Source of the DNA: Dehalococcoidia bacterium UBA2979
Lineage (GTDB): Bacteria; Chloroflexota; Dehalococcoidia; UBA2979
Assembly: GCA_002348225.1 (NCBI GenBank)
Contig: DEAP01000098.1
Span: 1-22,841, forward strand
Direction: 5' to 3'
DNA length: 22,841 bases
Shown: positions 1 to 8,888 of the stretch, piece by piece
How the letters are laid out: each line of letters begins with the position of its first letter
How positions within the stretch are numbered: position 1 is the first letter of the stretch
Notes under the pieces: generated by a model
Told to the model about the DNA's origin: nothing
Database searches by the model: none
The model's input: only the letters and a program-made list of their open reading frames with translations
Translations under genes and position numbers: made by a program

Positions 1-60
1 AAATACTATTCGCGGTAACTATCAGTCATCTATCTGAGAGCAAGCCATGCATCATTAGAT

Positions 61-66
61 TATTCT
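61..66 (+). promoter_or_regulatory. Candidate -10 box of ligA (leaderless promoter)
   Basis: TATTCT lies 7 nt before the ligA ATG at 74, so initiation at the usual distance would place +1 on the A of the start codon. There is no Shine-Dalgarno in the interval and no good -35 hexamer 16-18 nt upstream. The call rests on the same spacing recurring before other genes in this window. Confidence 0.35.
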
Positions 67-73
67 AGTAGCT

Positions 74-2203
74 ATGACTATTGATCGCTCCCCCGAAAAG
101 GCTAAAAAGGATCACGAAGAGCTTCGCGGACAGATCGATCACCATGATCACCAATACTATGCTCTGAACAGTCCTGAAATTGGGGATGGTCAATACGACG
201 AACTCATGAAACAGCTTCGAGAACTCGAAGCAGATTTCCCGGAACTGATCGACGAAAATTCACCAACCCAAAGAGTAGCCGGTAAAGTTTCAGAGTCATT
301 TGAATCAGTCACGCATCAGGAACCTCTGCTCTCCCTCTCAAACGTGTTCAGCAAAGATGAATTAACGGCATGGTTCACGAGAATTTTAAGAATCGATCCG
401 GACTTAGAATTTCAGTCTGTTGTTGAACCCAAGATAGATGGTTTGGCGGTTTCACTCATCTATGAAAATGGTGTCTTCGCCCGAGGAGCAACGCGAGGGA
501 ATGGTAGGGAAGGAGAGGACATAACAGCAAATTTAAGAACAATTCGTGCTCTTCCTCTTCGGCTGTATCCTACTTCAGACATACAGATTCCCGACCGATT
601 CGAAGTTCGAGGTGAAGTGTACATTGGGAAAAAACAATTCGCGACACTTAACAACGAGAGAAAAAATAATAACGAGCCACTGTATATCAATCCAAGAAAC
701 ACCGCTGCTGGGTCGCTTAGGAATCTCGATCCCAGGATAACAGCCGAGCGTGGCCTCCAGCTTTTTGTGTACCAGCTTGGGTGGGTACAGGGAGATCTTG
801 GTCTTAATCAGCACATAGACACCCTCCGGTGGATGGGAGAATTGGGTTTTCCAATCAATAACTCGATTCAGGTTTTTAACAACTTGGAGGACGTTGCCAG
901 TTATTGCGGAGAATTAGAGCAATCGAGACATAGTCTCGAATATGAAATTGACGGAGTAGTAATAAAAATAAACAGCCTCGCCGCTCAAAGGTCTCTTGGA
1001 GTAGCTGGCCGGGATCCTCGCTGGGCAACTGCATGGAAATTCGAAGCAGAACAGGCCAGTACCTACCTACAAAAAATTGAAGTCGCAGTAGGAAGGACTG
1101 GCGTTCTAACCCCCTATGCGCAACTGGAACCAGTGTTCGTAGGAGGAGCAAATATCTCAGTGGCCACTCTCCACAACGCGGACCACATCGCTGTGCTCGA
1201 TATTCGCGAAGGTGACACGGTTATTGTTCAGCGTGCTGGAGAAGTCATTCCCCAGGTGCTTGGTCCCATACTGTCGCTGCGACCGGCCGATACTAGCCCG
1301 TTCGCCATGCCCGAACTTTGTCCTGACTGTAGTGGGAACGTAGTTAGAAACGAATCAGAAGCCGCTCATTACTGCACAAATCCAAGCTGTATTGCCAAGC
1401 TAGTGCGTAGGATTGAACATTACACATCCAAGGTCGCTCTCGATATTGAGGGATTTGGTGAGGAAAGGGCTGCGCTATTAGTCCGTAGTGGGTACATCAA
1501 CGATATAAGTGATCTTTATAAGCTACAGGAACATAAAAACGAAATTTTGGCGCTGAAAGACAAGCTCGACACAGTTCGGAAAAATGCGAGAAAAACCAAT
1601 CTAAACAGTGGTAGACGAGAATACTGGATATCAAAAATCGAATCCTTCGACCCATTGCCAGGTATCCGTGAGAAATGGTTCACTACAGTTCAGAACAGTT
1701 TGGAAGCTAGTAAATCTTTCCCCTTGCATCGACTGATAGTTGGATTGGGTATCAGGCATATTGGCGAGACCAATGCCAGACTCTTAGCTACTGTATTTCC
1801 TTCGTTAGACATGCTGGCTGAGGCTACTGAACAAGATATCGCAGAAATTAAAGGTTTTGGTGATGTAGCGGCCAAGAGTGTTAGTGACTGGTTTGACGAC
1901 TTCGACAATCGCAAAATGTTAGACGAACTCGTCAAACAAGGAATCAATACCGCCGAACCTGTGGAAGAGGTCACCGGCAGATTTGCCGGTCAAAAAGTCG
2001 TGGTTACTGGCACATTTCATCAGTGGAAAAGAGCTGAATTGGAAAAGATCTTGCGTCAAGAAGGTGCGTCAGTAAGTGCAGCAGTATCCGGTTCCACAAC
2101 TATTCTGTTCGCAGGGACAGGGGGTGGAAAAAAGCACACCGAGGCTGTCAAATTTGGCACACCCATAATCGATGAGGATGGTCTCACAAAGTTGCTTGAA
2201 TGA
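74..2203 (+). CDS. ligA: NAD-dependent DNA ligase LigA
   Basis: Seals nicks in duplex DNA using NAD+ during replication and repair. The 709-residue protein has the full family layout: domain Ia with the YYALNSPEIGDGQYD-type NMN-binding segment (about 25-45), the adenylation motif KIDG at 120-123 with K120 as the likely AMP-accepting lysine, an OB fold (about 330-405), a four-cysteine zinc finger (C416, C419, C434, C439), helix-hairpin-helix repeats including GLGIRHIGET (557-566), and a C-terminal BRCT domain (about 633-709). It is slightly longer than the usual ~670 residues because about 30-40 extra charged residues lie around 495-530 in the HhH region. No Shine-Dalgarno precedes the ATG; a TATTCT box ends 7 nt upstream, so the message may be leaderless. 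Function is secure; only the role of the insert is open. Confidence 0.97.
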   Translation: MTIDRSPEKAKKDHEELRGQIDHHDHQYYALNSPEIGDGQYDELMKQLRELEADFPELIDENSPTQRVAGKVSESFESVTHQEPLLSLSNVFSKDELTAWFTRILRIDPDLEFQSVVEPKIDGLAVSLIYENGVFARGATRGNGREGEDITANLRTIRALPLRLYPTSDIQIPDRFEVRGEVYIGKKQFATLNNERKNNNEPLYINPRNTAAGSLRNLDPRITAERGLQLFVYQLGWVQGDLGLNQHIDTLRWMGELGFPINNSIQVFNNLEDVASYCGELEQSRHSLEYEIDGVVIKINSLAAQRSLGVAGRDPRWATAWKFEAEQASTYLQKIEVAVGRTGVLTPYAQLEPVFVGGANISVATLHNADHIAVLDIREGDTVIVQRAGEVIPQVLGPILSLRPADTSPFAMPELCPDCSGNVVRNESEAAHYCTNPSCIAKLVRRIEHYTSKVALDIEGFGEERAALLVRSGYINDISDLYKLQEHKNEILALKDKLDTVRKNARKTNLNSGRREYWISKIESFDPLPGIREKWFTTVQNSLEASKSFPLHRLIVGLGIRHIGETNARLLATVFPSLDMLAEATEQDIAEIKGFGDVAAKSVSDWFDDFDNRKMLDELVKQGINTAEPVEEVTGRFAGQKVVVTGTFHQWKRAELEKILRQEGASVSAAVSGSTTILFAGTGGGKKHTEAVKFGTPIIDEDGLTKLLE

Positions 2204-2263
2204 TCGATGGATTAGACTCAGGCTACTACATTAAACCGAAACAATATTTACAACACCGGAAAC

Positions 2264-2269
2264 TAGATT
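2264..2269 (+). promoter_or_regulatory. Candidate -10 box of the MbfA-like gene
   Basis: TAGATT ends 5 nt before the ATG at 2275, with no Shine-Dalgarno between. This is the second -10-like box placed directly ahead of a start codon in the window. The -35 region is poor (near 2241-2246), so support is only by spacing. Confidence 0.3.
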
Positions 2270-2274
2270 AGCTG

Positions 2275-3417
2275 ATGAATGCCGAGAAAAGTCACGAGGA
2301 TTCTATCAAACGATATCGAGAGTATCTTGCAGAAGAAGTTGACGGAATATACATCTACACACAACTTGCCGAAATAGAAGATGACCGAGGTTTGTCAGAG
2401 GTTTACTCGCATCTTGCTGAGTCGGAACAGCGTCATATAGACCTATGGCAAAAGGAACTGAAAAAACTGCATGCAGATACAGCCCTCCCGCAGCCATCTG
2501 CACGAGCAAGGTCGTTGATGTGGGTAGCGCGAACCTTTGGCCCTGATCTTGTCCTCCCTGTAATTAAGGCATTTGAAGCAGATGCTGCAGACATGTATGC
2601 GGGAGATTCAGTAGCGGAGTCGGAAGCTCTACCAGCCGACGAGGCTTCGCATGCAAGGATTTTTTCAGCTATTGCGAACACTGGCAATACCGGCGCTTCA
2701 GGAAAAATAATCACACGTCTCGAACATCGACACACCGCACTGGCAGAGCGAGATACTCTGCGAGCTGGAGTACTAGGTTCTAGTGATGGACTCGTCTCAA
2801 ATATGCTACTTGTTGCCGGATTCGCTGGAGCCAATCCAAATCAAGAGACCGTAGTACTTGCCGGACTTGCGGGACTCTTGGCCGGGTCAATTTCTATGGC
2901 TCTTGGGGAATGGATTTCAGTTACCACATCTAAAGAGGCCGCAGAAGCCCAAATAGCAATTGAAATGGAAGAAATAAGACTTGATCCTGAGTCAGAGAAA
3001 CAGGAACTGGAACTAATTTACAGAGCCAGAGGAATGAGCGAAGCTGCCGCTCGATCACTTGTCGCTTCGATTTTTTCGACTCAAGAAGGAGCGAGAGATG
3101 TGATGGTACGCGAAGAGTTAGGAATATCTATTGACGATATTGGCTCGCCCTATAAAGCTGCACTCTCATCATTTGCCTTGTTTTCAATTGGGGCAATAAT
3201 TCCCATTATCCCGTTTTTCTTCGGCAATTCTAATTTCCATATATTTGCTGGTGCATTGCTATGTGCTTTGGGACTCTTTGCGCTTGGGGCATTGGTTACA
3301 TTCTTGACAGGCAGGAATGTAATCAAATCTGGCTTGAGACAGATGGTACTCGGTTTGGGAGTAGCTTCAGTAACGTTCATGATCGGCTGGTCAATAGACA
3401 AGCTATTCCTTAACTAG
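2275..3417 (+). CDS. Ferritin-like/VIT1 fusion membrane protein, MbfA-like iron exporter
   Basis: Probably a membrane protein that senses or oxidises ferrous iron in an N-terminal rubrerythrin/erythrin-type domain and exports iron (or manganese) through a C-terminal VIT1/CCC1 domain, as known for MbfA in rhizobia. Residues 10-135 give a four-helix di-iron pattern: E20/E21, ExxH at E51-H54, E101 and ExxH at E123-H126. The VIT1 part starts near 160 with LRAGVLGSSDGLVSN, has membrane segments at about 173-185, 192-212, 296-316, 320-343 and 356-376, and a Glu-rich cytosolic metal-binding hairpin (about 220-282, including EMEEIRLDPESEKQELE). It sits 71 nt after ligA, but no functional link to ligA is evident. 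No Shine-Dalgarno is visible; a TAGATT box ends 5 nt before the ATG. Direction and metal are inferred from the family. Confidence 0.85.
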   Translation: MNAEKSHEDSIKRYREYLAEEVDGIYIYTQLAEIEDDRGLSEVYSHLAESEQRHIDLWQKELKKLHADTALPQPSARARSLMWVARTFGPDLVLPVIKAFEADAADMYAGDSVAESEALPADEASHARIFSAIANTGNTGASGKIITRLEHRHTALAERDTLRAGVLGSSDGLVSNMLLVAGFAGANPNQETVVLAGLAGLLAGSISMALGEWISVTTSKEAAEAQIAIEMEEIRLDPESEKQELELIYRARGMSEAAARSLVASIFSTQEGARDVMVREELGISIDDIGSPYKAALSSFALFSIGAIIPIIPFFFGNSNFHIFAGALLCALGLFALGALVTFLTGRNVIKSGLRQMVLGLGVASVTFMIGWSIDKLFLN

Positions 3418-3436
3418 GCAGCTCCACTCGGTGCCT
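3416..3436 (+). terminator. Weak hairpin after the MbfA-like gene
   Basis: AGGCA (3416-3420) pairs with TGCCT (3432-3436) across an 11-nt loop and begins at the stop codon. Only five base pairs and no clean T-run follow (GGCCATTTAT), so it is at best a weak terminator separating iron export from the mre cluster. Confidence 0.25.
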
Positions 3437-3487
3437 GGCCATTTATACTAGAATGTCTTTATACGGAACCACCAGTACTGGAGATTC

Positions 3488-4561
3488 ATGCGGAATCCAT
3501 TCTCTACAATGCTCAACTTAGTCCTTGGTCCGATATCTCATGATATTGGTATAGATTTAGGAACGGCAAACACACTAGTTTCGATCCGTGGTAGAGGAAT
3601 CGTTATAGATGAGCCTACTGTAGTAGCTATTGATAAAAATTCCTACAAAACTCTAGCAATTGGTGAAGAAGCAAAAAAAATGGTTGGTAGAACCCCGGCT
3701 TCAGTGGTCGCCGTACGCCCATTACGAGACGGTGTCATCTCTGACGCTGAGACAACAAAGCGGATGCTTCAATACTTCATCAGACAGGCACACACCCGAT
3801 CTTGGTATATGCGACCTAGGCCACGGGTAGTTATCGGGATTCCTTCAGCAGCAACAGAAGTAGAAAAACGTGCCGTCAGACAGGCAGCCTATGAATCAGG
3901 TGCCAGAGAGGCGTTCACCATCGAAGAGCCGCTGGCAGCTGCGATCGGCTGTAATCTTCCCGTTACGGAGGCAGGTGGAACAATGTGCGTGGATATCGGT
4001 GGTGGAACGGCTGAGGCCGCAATCATTTCTTTAGGCGAAATGGTTGTTTCTTCATCAACAAATGCGGCTGGTGACGCAATGGATGAAGCAATAATTGCAT
4101 ACCTTAGAGAGCAGCATGGACTTATTGTGGGTGTTCGAAGCGCTGAAACTCTAAAAATAAATGCCGGCTCCGCAATCCCACTTCCCGAAGAATTCACGGA
4201 GGAGGTTCGAGGACGAGAAATCGCTTCTGGACTGCCAAGAAGCATCCCAATATCAACAAATGAACTGAGAGTAGCATTGTCACCGGTGGTCACTGATATT
4301 GTCTCAATGGTCCAAACGACCTTGCAGCAGGCGCCGCCACAACTAATTGCGGACTTGATGATCCAAGGGATCGCACTTGTAGGTGGAGGAGCTCAGTTAA
4401 GAGGTTTAGATCAGCGCCTGTCGGCAGGGACAAAGTTCGATGTGTTCGTCGCACAGGAGCCGCTTCGAGCGGTCGCCCAAGGATGTGCAATGGCTTTAGC
4501 AGAGGCGGACACACTAAAACTAATCTCGAGTCGAGATTCGTTGAGGAAACTTCCTGAATGA
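3488..4561 (+). CDS. mreB: Rod shape-determining protein MreB (bacterial actin)
   Basis: Actin-like ATPase that polymerises under the membrane and guides lateral wall synthesis by the Rod complex. At 357 residues it is close to the family norm of ~340-350. Visible motifs are phosphate-1 DLGTANT (23-29), EPTVVAID (42-49), the catalytic region IEEPLAAAIG (145-154) with E147, phosphate-2 DIGGGT (169-174) and the adenosine motif GGGAQLRG (299-306). A hydrophobic N-terminal stretch (about 5-15) could serve as the membrane-binding helix. GGAG at 3480-3483 precedes the ATG by 4 nt, supporting this start. It is the first gene of mreBCD-mrdA-rodA; a TATACT at 3444-3449 may be a -10 element although no convincing -35 is present. 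Confidence 0.96.
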   Translation: MRNPFSTMLNLVLGPISHDIGIDLGTANTLVSIRGRGIVIDEPTVVAIDKNSYKTLAIGEEAKKMVGRTPASVVAVRPLRDGVISDAETTKRMLQYFIRQAHTRSWYMRPRPRVVIGIPSAATEVEKRAVRQAAYESGAREAFTIEEPLAAAIGCNLPVTEAGGTMCVDIGGGTAEAAIISLGEMVVSSSTNAAGDAMDEAIIAYLREQHGLIVGVRSAETLKINAGSAIPLPEEFTEEVRGREIASGLPRSIPISTNELRVALSPVVTDIVSMVQTTLQQAPPQLIADLMIQGIALVGGGAQLRGLDQRLSAGTKFDVFVAQEPLRAVAQGCAMALAEADTLKLISSRDSLRKLPE

Positions 4562-4588
4562 GATAAGTAGACGGGCGCCTCATCGACA

Positions 4589-5371
4589 ATGAGATTCACA
4601 AGTCCAACATGGTTCTCCAGCTTGATATTGGTAGCGATCATATTTGCAATCGCCAACTGGACCCCCATAGGAGGGCTTGTTCACGACGTGGCAATGGAAA
4701 CTTTTGCCCCTCTGGGAGGGAGTCTCAGCCGACTACACACCCCAACAAAAGATCCACGTAACATGACAACCGGAAATCTGACGGAGAGTCTAATAGCCGT
4801 CAGTAAGGAAAACATAGACCTCAGAAAAAGATTACAACTGCAGTCAATTGTTGCTGCCTCACCGGAAATAAATCGTCTAGTTGCAGCTCGGATTATTTTA
4901 CGTGAAAGAATAAATTCAAAGGATGAAATAATTTTGGATGTGGGTTCAAACACTGGAATAAGTATTGGCCAGCCGGTATTAAATTCAAATGGCACATTAA
5001 TAGGAATAACAATAAACACTACCGAAACTCTGAGCCGAGTACGGTTGATTTCTGATGTTCACACCACTATTGCCGTAAGAACAGCTGTCTCCAATGTAGA
5101 AGCACTACTCACTACTGATGGAGATATTTTTTACCTTGATTACGTACCAGCGGAATCAGATATATATTCAGGAGAATTAATACTGACAAGTGGTCTCGGC
5201 GGTACCCTCCCGCATGGGCTGCCAATTGGGCTCGTTGACCAACTAGAACGGTCGGAGAATAGTCTTTTAGCTTCAGTTACGATGATCACAGAGAATACAG
5301 TCCAACCATCCGATAACCTTTTTGTAGTGATAGACTTCGTACCGTGGTCACAGAACAGCAATCGACCGTAA
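4589..5371 (+). CDS. mreC: Rod shape-determining protein MreC
   Basis: Bitopic membrane protein that bridges MreB filaments to PBP2 in the elongasome and activates PBP2. The 260-residue product has a short N-terminus, one transmembrane helix at about 9-27, a short helical/coiled-coil linker (about 62-85), then the double beta-barrel ectodomain. Family hallmarks are DVGSNTGISIGQPVLNSNG (117-135) and SGLGGTLPHGLPIG (201-214). It begins 27 nt after mreB and its end overlaps mreD by 28 nt, so the genes are probably translationally coupled. No strong Shine-Dalgarno was seen at the ATG. Confidence 0.93.
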   Translation: MRFTSPTWFSSLILVAIIFAIANWTPIGGLVHDVAMETFAPLGGSLSRLHTPTKDPRNMTTGNLTESLIAVSKENIDLRKRLQLQSIVAASPEINRLVAARIILRERINSKDEIILDVGSNTGISIGQPVLNSNGTLIGITINTTETLSRVRLISDVHTTIAVRTAVSNVEALLTTDGDIFYLDYVPAESDIYSGELILTSGLGGTLPHGLPIGLVDQLERSENSLLASVTMITENTVQPSDNLFVVIDFVPWSQNSNRP

Positions 5372-5886
5372 AACTTCTCGTTGCAGTCATAGCGCTCACA
5401 GCCTGTCTGACCTACCTGCTTGTAGTCCAATTTACCGTATTGGGCGGATTGTTGGGTGCCGGCACAACCCCAGTCTTACCAGTGGTTTTGCTGTCGTTTT
5501 GGGGATATAACAGAAAGCTTTCCGAGATATGGGTCCCGCTCGTACTGTCGTCAGTGTTTTGGGGGGTGATAAGTTCAGAATCTGTAAGCCAGATCTTAAT
5601 TATCCAGGTTGCCGTTCCAGCCATGTGCATAATTACGCAACCACAGGAACATTTCCCGGCGAGACGACCTATATATAGTTCGATATTAACCGGATTAATC
5701 GCATTTTGCGGCGCAAGCTGGTTCCACTTGGCTCTAGGCTTGTCCAACTGGCAGTCCGGACTCGCACTAATTGATCCGAGTTACTTATCAAGCGGAATCA
5801 TAACCGCACTGCTCTCTACCATCCTCACCTGCCTGTATTTTATGTTTAGGACGGGCGATTCCATCACCCCGATGCGCTATCGTTGA
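5344..5886 (+). CDS. mreD: Rod shape-determining protein MreD
   Basis: Polytopic membrane partner of MreC in the Rod complex. The 180-residue sequence is strongly hydrophobic with about five or six predicted membrane segments (around 9-30, 34-52, 61-78, 82-98, 108-131 and 145-168). Sequence motifs in this family are weak, so the name rests mainly on topology, size and the fixed position between mreC and the PBP2 gene. The start used is GTG at 5344, inside the last 28 nt of mreC; no better in-frame start follows before the first membrane helix. The stop is 4 nt before mrdA. Confidence 0.85.
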   Translation: MVTEQQSTVKLLVAVIALTACLTYLLVVQFTVLGGLLGAGTTPVLPVVLLSFWGYNRKLSEIWVPLVLSSVFWGVISSESVSQILIIQVAVPAMCIITQPQEHFPARRPIYSSILTGLIAFCGASWFHLALGLSNWQSGLALIDPSYLSSGIITALLSTILTCLYFMFRTGDSITPMRYR

Positions 5887-5890
5887 ATCA

Positions 5891-7768
5891 ATGGCATATC
5901 AGTTTCGCACCTTTCTAGTTATATTCGGGCTCTTTGCACTTCTCGCCCTCACCAGTCTCTTGATAGTGCAAAAAACTCTTCTTACAAACTATGCAGCTGA
6001 ATCACAAAATATAGTCTTAACCAGTGAAAATCAGCTAACTGAAGCTCTCAGAGGGAAAATATACGATCGTCACGGAGTAGAATTAGTTAGGAACGAAATA
6101 ACATTTCAGCTGGAAATCATTCCTGGCTATATCCCTACTGTCCCATCAGATACTGCAGCCTACTATCAGAGACTGAGTGATCTCACTGACCTCCCATTGG
6201 ATAACGTACGCTCTGCGCTGGAGAGCAATATTGCCGAAGCAGATCCCTATCGGCCTGTGATTCTGCTACCCGACATCACGCTACAACGGGCTATTGAAAT
6301 TCGCAGCTTGATGGGCGACGAGCAATCCGTAGTTGTGCCGTCCAGGTATAGAAGGATTTACACCATAATTGATGAAGGGTTATCACACGTAGTCGGATAT
6401 GTGGGAAGACGAGATTCAGTTGAGGAATCAACATCTAGAGTTGAGTCAAACCTTTCTAGATCTATCACTGGATTAAGTGGTATAGAGTTAGAGGCTAATC
6501 GGTTACTCAGTGGGCAACCAGGTGTACAAACATATCTGCAGGATCTTGCCGGGCGCAAATATTCGATCCGAGAGGCTACTCCTGCGGTCAGAGGCGAGGA
6601 TGTGTTTCTCACTATTGATCTCGACTTACAAACACGTGCAATGGATGCACTCAAGAAATATATCGATTTGGGCATCGCAGATGCTCGAGAAGATAGAGAA
6701 GGCCGCGGTGATTATCAAAAAGAGGGAGCATTCGTTGTTTTGCACGTTAAAAACGGGGAAATACTTGCTCTGGGGAGCCTGCCCGAATACGACCCGAATC
6801 TACTAGCTCGGGGTGAAAATTACATGGCGATTGACGCCTTATTCGCCGACCCCACAACGCCTCTGATTAGTAGAGCGGTTACGAGCCTTGAGCCTCCCGG
6901 GTCCACTTTCAAACCTCTTGTGGCCCTCGCCGCTCTTGAAGAGGGATTCGCCACTGGTGATACGCAAATTTATAGCACCGGAGAACTCCCTATTCCCAAT
7001 ACTTACGATTTGCAAGGACAACCGGTGATTTTCAAGGATTGGTTTCCACATGGCGAACTTAATATGAGCCGAGCTCTCATCAGGTCATCAGACATATATT
7101 TCTACGTGTTAGCTGGCGGGTGGCCACCCGCGAGTGAACCTCTAGGCGATGATGTACGAGCCTTAGGACCGGAACTTATCGAAGCTTGGGCTCGTAAATT
7201 TGGCTTCGGACGAACCTCAGGGGTCCAAGACAGAAACGAATCACAAGGATTTGTGCCATCAGTTGAGTGGAAAGAAGAACAAATTGGAGAAAGTTGGACT
7301 CTCGGAGACACCTACCAATTTGGCATAGGCCAGGGTAATCTGTTGGCAACTCCACTTCAACTTGCCGTTTACACAGCCGCACTTGCCAATGGAGGAACAA
7401 TCATAACTCCGTCACTGATACTTGGTAAGCAACGAGGAACTCCAGATATAAGCCTCGGACTTGATTCCACCAATCTCGAATTTATACAAAATGCTATGGT
7501 CAGAACAGCGGGCGATGCGGACGGGACTGCCAGAAAGGCAAAACCCAACAATTATTCAGTTGGCGCCAAAACAGGTACTGCTGAATTTGGTGTGCCCTAC
7601 TCTGACGGAGGGTACGATGAACACGGATATGTGATCGCATTCGGGCCAGTACCTAATCCTGAAATAGCTATAGCTGTGTATATCAAGCACGGAAATGGCG
7701 CATACCATGCGTCGCCCGTCGCGAAAGAAATTTTTGAGGCTTACTTTAGTGTTGCCGCGGAGCACTAG
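5891..7768 (+). CDS. mrdA: Penicillin-binding protein 2 (class B transpeptidase of the elongasome)
   Basis: Cross-links peptidoglycan during cell elongation, working with RodA. The 625-residue protein has an N-terminal transmembrane anchor (about 8-27), the class B pedestal/dimerisation region (about 50-225, with RGKIYDRHG at 54-62), then a transpeptidase domain. Active-site motifs are SxxK at S338-K341 (GSTFK), S399-S-D401 (the SxD form typical of PBP2 rather than SxN) and KTG at 560-562. It lies 4 nt after mreD with no Shine-Dalgarno of its own, which suggests coupled translation, and is followed by rodA after 19 nt. PBP2 rather than PBP3 is chosen because of the mre/rodA context and the SxD motif. 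Confidence 0.95.
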   Translation: MAYQFRTFLVIFGLFALLALTSLLIVQKTLLTNYAAESQNIVLTSENQLTEALRGKIYDRHGVELVRNEITFQLEIIPGYIPTVPSDTAAYYQRLSDLTDLPLDNVRSALESNIAEADPYRPVILLPDITLQRAIEIRSLMGDEQSVVVPSRYRRIYTIIDEGLSHVVGYVGRRDSVEESTSRVESNLSRSITGLSGIELEANRLLSGQPGVQTYLQDLAGRKYSIREATPAVRGEDVFLTIDLDLQTRAMDALKKYIDLGIADAREDREGRGDYQKEGAFVVLHVKNGEILALGSLPEYDPNLLARGENYMAIDALFADPTTPLISRAVTSLEPPGSTFKPLVALAALEEGFATGDTQIYSTGELPIPNTYDLQGQPVIFKDWFPHGELNMSRALIRSSDIYFYVLAGGWPPASEPLGDDVRALGPELIEAWARKFGFGRTSGVQDRNESQGFVPSVEWKEEQIGESWTLGDTYQFGIGQGNLLATPLQLAVYTAALANGGTIITPSLILGKQRGTPDISLGLDSTNLEFIQNAMVRTAGDADGTARKAKPNNYSVGAKTGTAEFGVPYSDGGYDEHGYVIAFGPVPNPEIAIAVYIKHGNGAYHASPVAKEIFEAYFSVAAEH

Positions 7769-7774
7769 TTGCTC

Positions 7775-7781
7775 AAAGGGG
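7775..7781 (+). promoter_or_regulatory. Shine-Dalgarno that fixes the rodA GTG start
   Basis: AAAGGGG ends 6 nt before GTG at 7788. It is the strongest ribosome binding site of the mre cluster and supports the GTG as the true start of rodA. Confidence 0.6.
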
Positions 7782-7787
7782 AAATAA

Positions 7788-8888
7788 GTGCTGATCATCC
7801 GAATATTCAAAACTATTGTGCCAGATCCGATAATTTTCCTATCGGTATTCCTCATCACTGCTATCGGCATCTTGACGATTCAAGGCGCAAGCGGGGAGCA
7901 TTTCAGTAATTTTTCCCAAGTAACAAGAAATCAGATATTCTTTGTGGCGATCGGATTCCTTGTGATGGTCACAGTCAGCTACTTACCAGTCGATATATTA
8001 GAAGCCTCGACACCTCTGATTTACATAGTGGGAATTGCAATCCTATTACTTGTACTCCTCCTTGGTGAAGAATCATTCGGAGCACAAAGATGGCTGAGTC
8101 TCGGCCCAATTCGATTCCAACCAATGGAGATTACAAAGATCACCACAATACTAATGCTCGCATACATAGCGAGCAGAAATCTGCCACACTTTGGACCATT
8201 ACTTATTAATGCCACAGTGCTTGGAATTCCGGCCATCTTGATTCTGTTGCAACCTGATTTAGGGTCGACTCTAGTGATAATTGCTTCATCTTTTTTAGTT
8301 ATTGTCGCTTGGGGTACATCGGCAAAGCTGCTCATAGGACTTTCAGTTGGCGGAATTGGCTTGCTCCCAGTACTAGGTGCTCTGATTCCCGGCTATCAGC
8401 TTGAAAGGATTGCAACCTTCATTGATCCGACAAAGGATCCGTTAGGAGCAGGCTATACGGCTAAACAACTAGACATCGCTTTGAGCAAAGCACAACTGCT
8501 TGGAGTAAGTTTCACATCAGAGGAATCCGCACTCGACGGAATATCTGTCCGCAATTCAGATTTTATTTTTGCTCAACTTCTCGAATTTTCGAGTGTTGCA
8601 GTGGGACTAGTTGTCGTCCTGTTGTTTGCCTTGGTCGTATGGCGAGCTGTCCTCATCAGACCTGAGTCTACCTCAGAGTTCAGAAAACTTGCGGCTCTCG
8701 GTCTGATTAGCCTGATGACTATTCAAGTCGTTGTTCATATTGGAGTCAATATCCGTTTCTTACCGACGACCGGTATCACAATGCCTCTAATGTCAGCAGG
8801 TGGTTCATCCGTCATATCCATGTTCATATTAATCGGCCTTTTACAGTCGATGATGTTGAATGCTCGGTCGTCAGAATCGATTAGTTAG
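7788..8888 (+). CDS. rodA: RodA, SEDS-family peptidoglycan glycosyltransferase
   Basis: Polymerises lipid II into glycan strands in the elongation complex, paired with PBP2. The 366-residue protein has about ten membrane segments and SEDS motifs: RWLSLGPIRFQPMEITK (101-117), QPDLGS (155-160), GYTAKQLDIAL (222-232), the loop RNSDFIFA (255-262) whose D258 probably matches the Asp reported as essential in SEDS enzymes, and PTTGITMPLMSAGGSS (326-341). The GTG start is supported by an AAAGGGG ribosome binding site. The stop codon directly abuts the stop codon of nudC on the other strand, with no intergenic base. RodA rather than FtsW is chosen because of its PBP2 and mre neighbours. Confidence 0.95.
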   Translation: MLIIRIFKTIVPDPIIFLSVFLITAIGILTIQGASGEHFSNFSQVTRNQIFFVAIGFLVMVTVSYLPVDILEASTPLIYIVGIAILLLVLLLGEESFGAQRWLSLGPIRFQPMEITKITTILMLAYIASRNLPHFGPLLINATVLGIPAILILLQPDLGSTLVIIASSFLVIVAWGTSAKLLIGLSVGGIGLLPVLGALIPGYQLERIATFIDPTKDPLGAGYTAKQLDIALSKAQLLGVSFTSEESALDGISVRNSDFIFAQLLEFSSVAVGLVVVLLFALVVWRAVLIRPESTSEFRKLAALGLISLMTIQVVVHIGVNIRFLPTTGITMPLMSAGGSSVISMFILIGLLQSMMLNARSSESIS

